A stretch of DNA of 64,000 nucleotides from Triatoma infestans. Taxonomy: Eukaryota; Arthropoda; Insecta; Hemiptera; Reduviidae. The notes beneath the pieces were generated by a model. That model was not told the DNA's origin. It saw nothing but the letters and a program-made list of their open reading frames with translations, and did no database searches. Shown here one piece after another: positions 57,435 through 64,000 of this stretch. The translations under genes were made by a program, and so were the position numbers. The stretch lies in contig JAAEAF010000199.1 of NCBI GenBank assembly GCA_011037195.1, forward strand, positions 1 to 64,000, written 5' to 3'. How positions within the stretch are numbered: the first letter of the stretch is position 1; each line of letters starts with the position of its first letter.

Positions 57435-60400
57435 GCCACTATTAATATCCTTCTTCGGAACTTCCAGTCCAGGTAGAGCAGAGTCGGTAAGTGAATTTTT
57501 AACATGTTTATTATTGGAGGTTGCATTTGTGTAGATGTATGTGAATTTCCCCTACAAAAGAAAGTAAAAAAGGTCTGGTGTGAAACACGCACACAACTTT
57601 CTCTTACTCCAGTTTTCAGAATTGCACCTAATTGACCAGTTTTTTATTTGGTGTACCAAGTTTGGTGAAATTCCTTGGCGTTTGTCGAAAACGAAAAAAA
57701 TGTTCAGTAAAAGCGCACTTGTGGTTTACTAATTTTCTTCAGTAAAAACGCACTTCTGGTCATCCGATTTTTTTAAAACTCAGAATTTCAACAACACATT
57801 TCATTCTAATTAATATTATTTAGATAATAGAATTATATAGTAAAGTGAAAACGCACCTTAGAGGAAATCCTAACCCCACCCTTCTGACAAAAGTGCACTT
57901 CAATGGATTTTTCAAGTGAAATTATTTAAATAAAAGTGGTAGATCTTTATAAAAAGTGTAGTTGATATATGAAGTTTGAAGAAAATCGTCGAAACTGCAA
58001 GAAAATTGGAAAATACCAAAAGCTGAATAATATTCTAGTGTTTTAAAATAAAAATGTATACCATTGTATAGGTTACTGACCTAGCCTGTTAATTTATTTT
58101 ATTTTTGAGGTAGGTATAGTTGAATTCACTTTTGTTTATATTATGTTAATCTTGTATTGCTTTTGTCAACTTTATTGCCTATTTTATGTTTTAGTATGTA
58201 CCGGAGTTTTTCTATTGGATTTAATTAACATAAATTAATATTTGTTTTAGGCTATTCTAGTCAATGAGGTACAGTATTGTTGGTCAACTTCGGAATGTCA
58301 GTTTCGGCAAGTGTTGAAAGTAAAAAAGTTATCGATTTCAAGAATATTTAGTATTTCATTTCACGTGTCATTAGAATTATTTTTTTCTTTGTGGGTTTCA
58401 AATGTCAAAAATTCGCAGAATTTCCGGTTGAGAAAAAGACGTATAATATATTCGAATAAACTTGTAAATACACGAAATTATATAGGTGGCTATTGCTTGA
58501 TGGACTATGAAGACACGTGAAGCTTGGCAAATTCAATTATTACTAGTGAATCGGATGATTCGTCATTTCATGACAGTTAATATAAGAGTAGCAAAGAATT
58601 ACTAAGTCACTCATTTTGGCCAGGGGCAGATGTGGATGCTATGTTAGACGCTTTTACATGGCAATAAGGATGAAAAGTAGATCTGGCGGCATACAGTATA
58701 ATTTTTCGAAGCTTTTACATTACATTATTATTCGATAATGATTTAATAGAAAAAATTGTACAATGGTCAAATTCCCGCGCTGAAATGTTACTAATTACGA
58801 CATATGTTTCCAATAATTCAAATTTGAAAAAGTGGAAGGACGTCATAGTGGACGAAATGAAGTTTTCAGTACTGGAATGTAAGTTTTTAAGAATCTATTA
58901 AAATACACTTAGCCGCAACTAATTCACTTAGCTCGTTCACCTGTGCAGGCTAAAAAAAAAATGAGGCAGCCAGGGAATAATCACAGGCGTCTCGGCGTTA
59001 TTTTTGGATCTTGATGTGAAATTCGATTTCCGCCGAGGTATTATAAAGCTCTAAAATTAGCGGCGTGTTTTCGGTACCTCTTTCCTTTTCACTTTATCAT
59101 ATTTATTATACCCTAATATTCAGTCTTTTTAGCATGTTGGTTTCTAGCATTATTTCAGTTTCGTCAGCTGCTCGCCTAATATGGTCGGCGAAGCTTATCT
59201 CAGTTTGAAACATCATTCCTAGATATTTAGCGGCTGACATTGTAAATGCGGTTTCATCGCCGGCTGGCAACTTGAAGGTAAGCCATGGCTACATGATAAA
59301 AACTGTTTTCGGAGCATTAATGATGCTACAGTTACACTTATTCCGTCATATGTTGGGTTTAACGGACGTCGCATTAGATTGGCTGGCGACGACGATCACG
59401 TGCGGGCTGGGGCACGTGCTTCCCGGGGTGGGGAAACCTATGAACGCATGTCTTTTCGGATTAGAGCGCTTGCTTCTTAATTACTAGTTATGGCAATCAA
59501 TTTGATACTATATTCTAAGTTTAGGATGAAATAACAATAGAAATTCATTAAAATATACGAAGCCACAATTACGTCACGTTTGTTTAGGCTAAACTCAGGC
59601 TAAAAAATATTACGCATCCAACGGAGAATCACAGGCGTCTCGACGATATTTTTGGATTTTGATGTAAAATTCTATTTTAGTCGAAGTGTTATAAAGCTCT
59701 AAAATTTGCGTCTGTGTAGCCGCTACCGCCTGCCTTTACACTTTATTATTTTTATTGTACTCAAATATTCAGTGTTTCTAGCATCAATTCAGTATCGTCA
59801 GCTGCTCGTTGGGCGAAGCTCATCTTAGTTTGAAACGTCATCCCAAGATATTTAGCGACTGGCTTTGAAAATATAGTTTCTTGGACGACTCGCAACTAGA
59901 AGGTAAGCCAAGGCTACATAATACAATCTGTTTTCATAGAAATTTGAAAAGCTATAAAAGCAGGTGATTTTGGATTAGAGTGCATATTTCTAAATGTATT
60001 TCTGGTAAAAACGCAATTTAATACAACCGCAATACTTCCACTTACTAGGAGTAAAAGAAAATAAAAATTGCCCATTAGAACTATAATAATTGCAGTAAAA
60101 CCGTAGTTATGTTGTTGTTTCATACCATAATTTTGCACATGGTAAATCCTCATTCTCTGAGGATTCCTTTATTTCAAAATTATAATTCTTCTTAAGCAGA
60201 AACTAAATTTCTGCAATGATGGTTATTAAATTTTACCCGAATTACACTATTAATTGATTATTATAATACTTTTTTACAGGTAGTGCGAGAGCGGTTGCTA
60301 ACGGGAGTGCTTTGTATACTTTTTTATAAAAATAAATGATTATTTTAACTAGTGCGTTAAAAAAAAATTAGTCTACGGATAGTCCAAATTTCGCGCAGAA

Positions 60401-60970
60401 TAGTAATGCGTTCTAGAATTTTGCGATTATAATATTTTAAACTGTGTCTTGTGTCCAGTGTAATGAAGTGAAAGAAGCAAGGACATGGAAGGATATGTAA
60501 CTGCAAGAGATTGTTACATATTCCAACCTACAGCATTAAAGGTAGGCTGGGGAATTATAGTGGTCCATGTTTATGTTGTCTCTGGATTCTCCGTAATAGT
60601 ATTGGTATAAAAATCTTAGAATGAAATGAACTCGGTTTAAATAAATTCAAAATAATTATAATTCATTCAAATTATGTCAAGTCGCATGAATGTTTGCTAC
60701 ATAAATTCTATATTACTTAATGCTTGTTAGAGATTCAATATTTGATACTAATGAAAATGTGATGTATTATCAATTCCTTGTGATATTATGTTTAGCAAAA
60801 ATTTTCACTCTGGGAAATTCTTAGACTTTTCAGAATTTACTTTTCCATTCCAAATAGTTTCCTTAATAAAATGGTCAAATACTTGAATTTATGACAACGA
60901 TGATATCTTGCACGACACTGTTATGAATTTAATAATTGGAATTATAATTATTTAATTAAACATTTATATG
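57435..60970 (+). repeat. Macrosatellite unit U14 (subfamily B, 3536 bp)
   Basis: Nearly identical to U13 and U15 over long stretches. Dyad 59395-59420; stem-loop cluster 60123-60214. It lacks about 17 bp (ATGTTGGTTTCTAGC repeat area near 59780), explaining its short length. It holds the empty BEL target near 58214-58230. Confidence 0.94.
60123..60214. other. Cluster of three inverted repeats (type B example)
   Basis: Same three elements; the second is AATCCTC/GAGGATT (60145-60151, 60159-60165) and the third is lengthened to GCAGAAA/TTTCTGC (60196-60202, 60208-60214) with a 5-nt loop, so its pairing survived a 5-base insertion. Confidence 0.55.
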
Positions 60971-63900
60971 GCCACTATTAATATCCTTCTTCGGAACTTC
61001 CAGTCCAGGTAGAGCAGAGTCGGTAAGTGAATTTTTAACATGTTTATTATTGGAGGTTGCATTTGTGTAGATGTATGTGAATTTCCCCTACAAAAGAAAG
61101 TAAAAAAGGTCTGGTGTGAAACACGCACACAACTTTCTCTTACTCCAGTTTTCAGAATTGCACCTAATTGACCAGTTTTTTATTTGGTGTACCAAGTTTG
61201 GTGAAATTCCTTGGCGTTTGTCGAAAACGAAAAAAATGTTCAGTAAAAGCGCACTTGTGGTTTACTAATTTTCTTCAGTAAAAACGCACTTCTGGTCATC
61301 CGATTTTTTTAAAACTCAGAATTTCAACAACACATTTCATTCTAATTAATATTATTTAGATAATAGAATTATATAGTAAAGTGAAAACGCACCTTAGAGG
61401 AAATCCTAACCCCACCCTTCTGACAAAAGTGCACTTCAATGGATTTTTCAAGTGAAATTATTTAAATAAAAGTGGTAGATCTTTATAAAAAGTGTAGTTG
61501 ATATATGAAGTTTGAAGAAAATCGTCGAAACTGCAAGAAAATTGGAAAATACCAAAAGCTGAATAATATTCTAGTGTTTTAAAATAAAAATGTATACCAT
61601 TGTATAGGTTACTGACCTAGCCTGTTAATTTATTTTATTTTTGAGGTAGGTATAGTTGAATTCACTTTTGTTTATATTATGTTAATCTTGTATTGCTTTT
61701 GTCAACTTTATTGCCTATTTTATGTTTTAGTATGTACCGGAGTTTTTCTATTGGTTTTAATTAACATAAATTAATATTTGTTTTAGGCTATTCTAGTCAA
61801 TGAGGTACAGTATTGTTGGTCAACTTCGGAATGTCAGTTTCGGCAAGTGTTGAAAGTAAAAAAGTTATCGATTTCAAGAATATTTAGTATTTCATTTCAC
61901 GTGTCATTAGAATTATTTTTTTCTTTGTGGGTTTCAAATGTCAAAAATTCGCAGAATTTCCGGTTGAGAAAAAGACGTATAATATATTCGAATAAACTTG
62001 TAAATACACGAAATTATATAGGTGGCTATTGCTTGATGGACTATGAAGACACGTGAAGCTTGGCAAATTCAATTATTACTAGTGAATCGGATGATTCGTC
62101 ATTTCATGACAGTTAATATAAGAGTAGCAAAGAATTACTAAGTCACTCATTTTGGCCAGGGGCAGATGTGGATGCTATGTTAGACGCTTTTACATGGCAA
62201 TAAGGATGAAAAGTAGATCTGGCGGCATACAGTATAATTTTTCGAAGCTTTTACATTACATTATTATTCGATAATGATTTAATAGAAAAAATTGTACAAT
62301 GGTCAAATTCCCGCGCTGAAATGTTACTAATTACGACATATGTTTCCAATAATTCAAATTTGAAAAAGTGGAAGGACGTCATAGTGGACGAAATGAAGTT
62401 TTCAGTACTGGAATGTAAGTTTTTAAGAATCTATTAAAATACACTTAGCCGCAACTAATTCACTTAGCTCGTTCACCTGTGCAGGCTAAAAAAAAAATGA
62501 GGCAGCCAGGGGATAATCACAGGCGTCTCGGCGTTATTTTTGGATCTTGATGTGAAATTCGATTTCCGCCGAGGTATTATAAAGCTCTAAAATTAGCGGC
62601 GTGTTTTCGGTACCTCTTTCCTTTTCACTTTATCATATTTATTATACCCTAATATTCAGTCTTTTTAGCATGTTGGTTTCTAGCATTATTTCAGTTTCGT
62701 CAGCTGCTCGCCTAATATGGTCGGCGAAGCTTATCTCAGTTTGAAACATCATTCCTAGATATTTAGCGGCTGACATTGTAAATGCGGTTTCATCGCCGGC
62801 TGGCAACTTGAAGGTAAGCCATGGCTACATGATAAAAACTGTTTTCGGAGCATTAATGATGCTACAGTTACACTTATTCCGTCATATGTTGGGTTTAACG
62901 GACGTCGCATTAGATTGGCTGGCGACGACGATCACGTGCGGGCTGGGGCACGTGCTTCCCGGGGTGGGGAAACCTATGAACGCATGTCTTTTCGGATTAG
63001 AGCGCTTGCTTCTTAATTACTAGTTATGGCAATCAATTTGATACTATATTCTAAGTTTAGGATGAAATAACAATAGAAATTCATTAAATATACGAAGCCA
63101 CAATTACGTCACGTTTGTTTAGGCTAAACTCAGGCTAAAAAATATTACGCATCCAACGGAGAATCACAGGCGTCTCGACGATATTTTTGGATTTTGATGT
63201 AAAATTCTATTTTAGTCGAAGTGTTATAAAGCTCTAAAATTTGCGTCTGTGTAGCCGCTACCGCCTGCCTTTACACTTTATTATTTTTATTGTACTCAAA
63301 TATTCAGTGTTTCTAGCATGTTGGTTTCTAGCATCAATTCAGTATCGTCAGCTGCTCGTTGGGCGAAGCTCATCTTAGTTTGAAACGTCATCCCAAGATA
63401 TTTAGCGACTGGCTTTGAAAATATAGTTTCTTGGACGACTCGCAACTAGAAGGTAAGCCAAGGCTACATAATACAATCTGTTTTCATAGAAATTTGAAAA
63501 GCTATAAAAGCAGGTGATTTTGGATTAGAGTGCATATTTCTAAATGTATTTCTGGTAAAAACGCAATTTAATACAACCGCAATACTTCCACTTACTAGGA
63601 GTAAAAGAAAATAAAAATTGCCCATTAGATTGCAGTAAAACCGTAGTTATGTTGTTGTTTCATACCATAATTTTGCACATGGTAAATCCTCATTCTCTGA
63701 GGATTCCTTTATTTCAAAATTATAATTCTTCTTAAGCAGAAACTAAATTTCTGCAATGATGGTTATTAAATTTTACCCGAATTACACTATTAATTGATTA
63801 TTATAATACTTTTTTACAGGTAGTGCGAGAGCGGTTGCTAACGGGAGTGCTTTGTATACTTTTTTATAAAAATAAATGATTATTTTAACTAGTGCGTTAA

Positions 63901-64000
63901 AAAAAAATTAGTCTACGGATAGTCCAAATTTCGCGCAGAATAGTAATGCGTTCTAGAATTTTGCGATTATAATATTTTAAACTGTGTCTTGTGTCCAGTG
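60971..64000 (+). repeat. Macrosatellite unit U15 (subfamily B, cut by window end)
   Basis: Type B, 3030 bp present; dyad 62931-62956. A short deletion near 60890 at the end of U14 (ACTTGAATTTATGAC) and one near 63630 (AGATTGCAG) are private differences. The array continues beyond the window. Confidence 0.94.

Noticed and set aside
1..64000. CRISPR array, rRNA/tRNA genes or bacterial mobile element
   Set aside because: Repeat period is about 3.56 kb rather than tens of bases; no rRNA core sequence or tRNA cloverleaf was seen; there are no bacterial-type gene densities or ribosome-binding sites.
1..64000. Centromeric identity of the array
   Set aside because: Tandem organisation and a dyad are compatible with it, but nothing in the sequence distinguishes centromeric from other heterochromatic or sex-chromosome satellites.

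Overview
The window is eukaryotic, AT-rich, and almost wholly repetitive. It most likely comes from an arthropod, probably an insect. The only long open reading frames belong to a BEL/Pao LTR retrotransposon, a metazoan-restricted group, and a fragment of a second, gypsy-like LTR element is also present. No host protein gene, rRNA, tRNA, operon, CRISPR array or bacterial feature was recognised. The species cannot be named from the sequence.

The backbone is a head-to-tail array of a macrosatellite unit of about 3.56 kb, running from base 1 to base 64000 and open at both ends. I phased units on the conserved string GCCACTATTAATATCC, found at 1681, 5244, 10021, 13587, 17524, 21103, 24678, 28267, 31808, 35383, 38992, 42555, 46138, 57435 and 60971. 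Undisturbed units are 3536-3609 bp. Two subfamilies are visible: A (about 1-40.1 kb) and B (about 40.4-64 kb), with B-like patches inside A. Each unit contains an old internal duplication of about 640 bp, a GC-rich dyad with two CACGTG boxes, a cluster of three small inverted repeats, and several good splice-site and TATA-like matches. Small ORFs in the unit are not kept between subfamilies, so the unit looks non-coding; a spliced non-coding transcript is possible but unproven.

Four events disturb the array. (1) In unit 5244-10020 a segment of about 1.2 kb is duplicated with a breakpoint near 8258. (2) In unit 13587-17523 a truncated gypsy-like element (LTR, leader and start of gag, minus strand) replaces about 440 bp of the unit. 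(3) In unit 46138-57434 a 7.7-kb BEL/Pao element is inserted on the minus strand, with 600/601-bp LTRs, a 5-bp target duplication GATTT, and a gag-protease-RT-RNase H-integrase reading frame broken by two frameshifts. (4) Five short blocks (near 10.1-10.4, 14.2-14.5, 37.3-37.5, 37.9-38.4 and 40.1-40.4 kb) carry dense indels and homopolymer changes and look like unpolished assembly rather than biology.

The retroelement genes act together as one polyprotein system (capsid, protease, reverse transcriptase/RNase H, integrase). The array has no recognised gene function; its interest lies in its homogenisation, its conserved dyad and its possible transcription.
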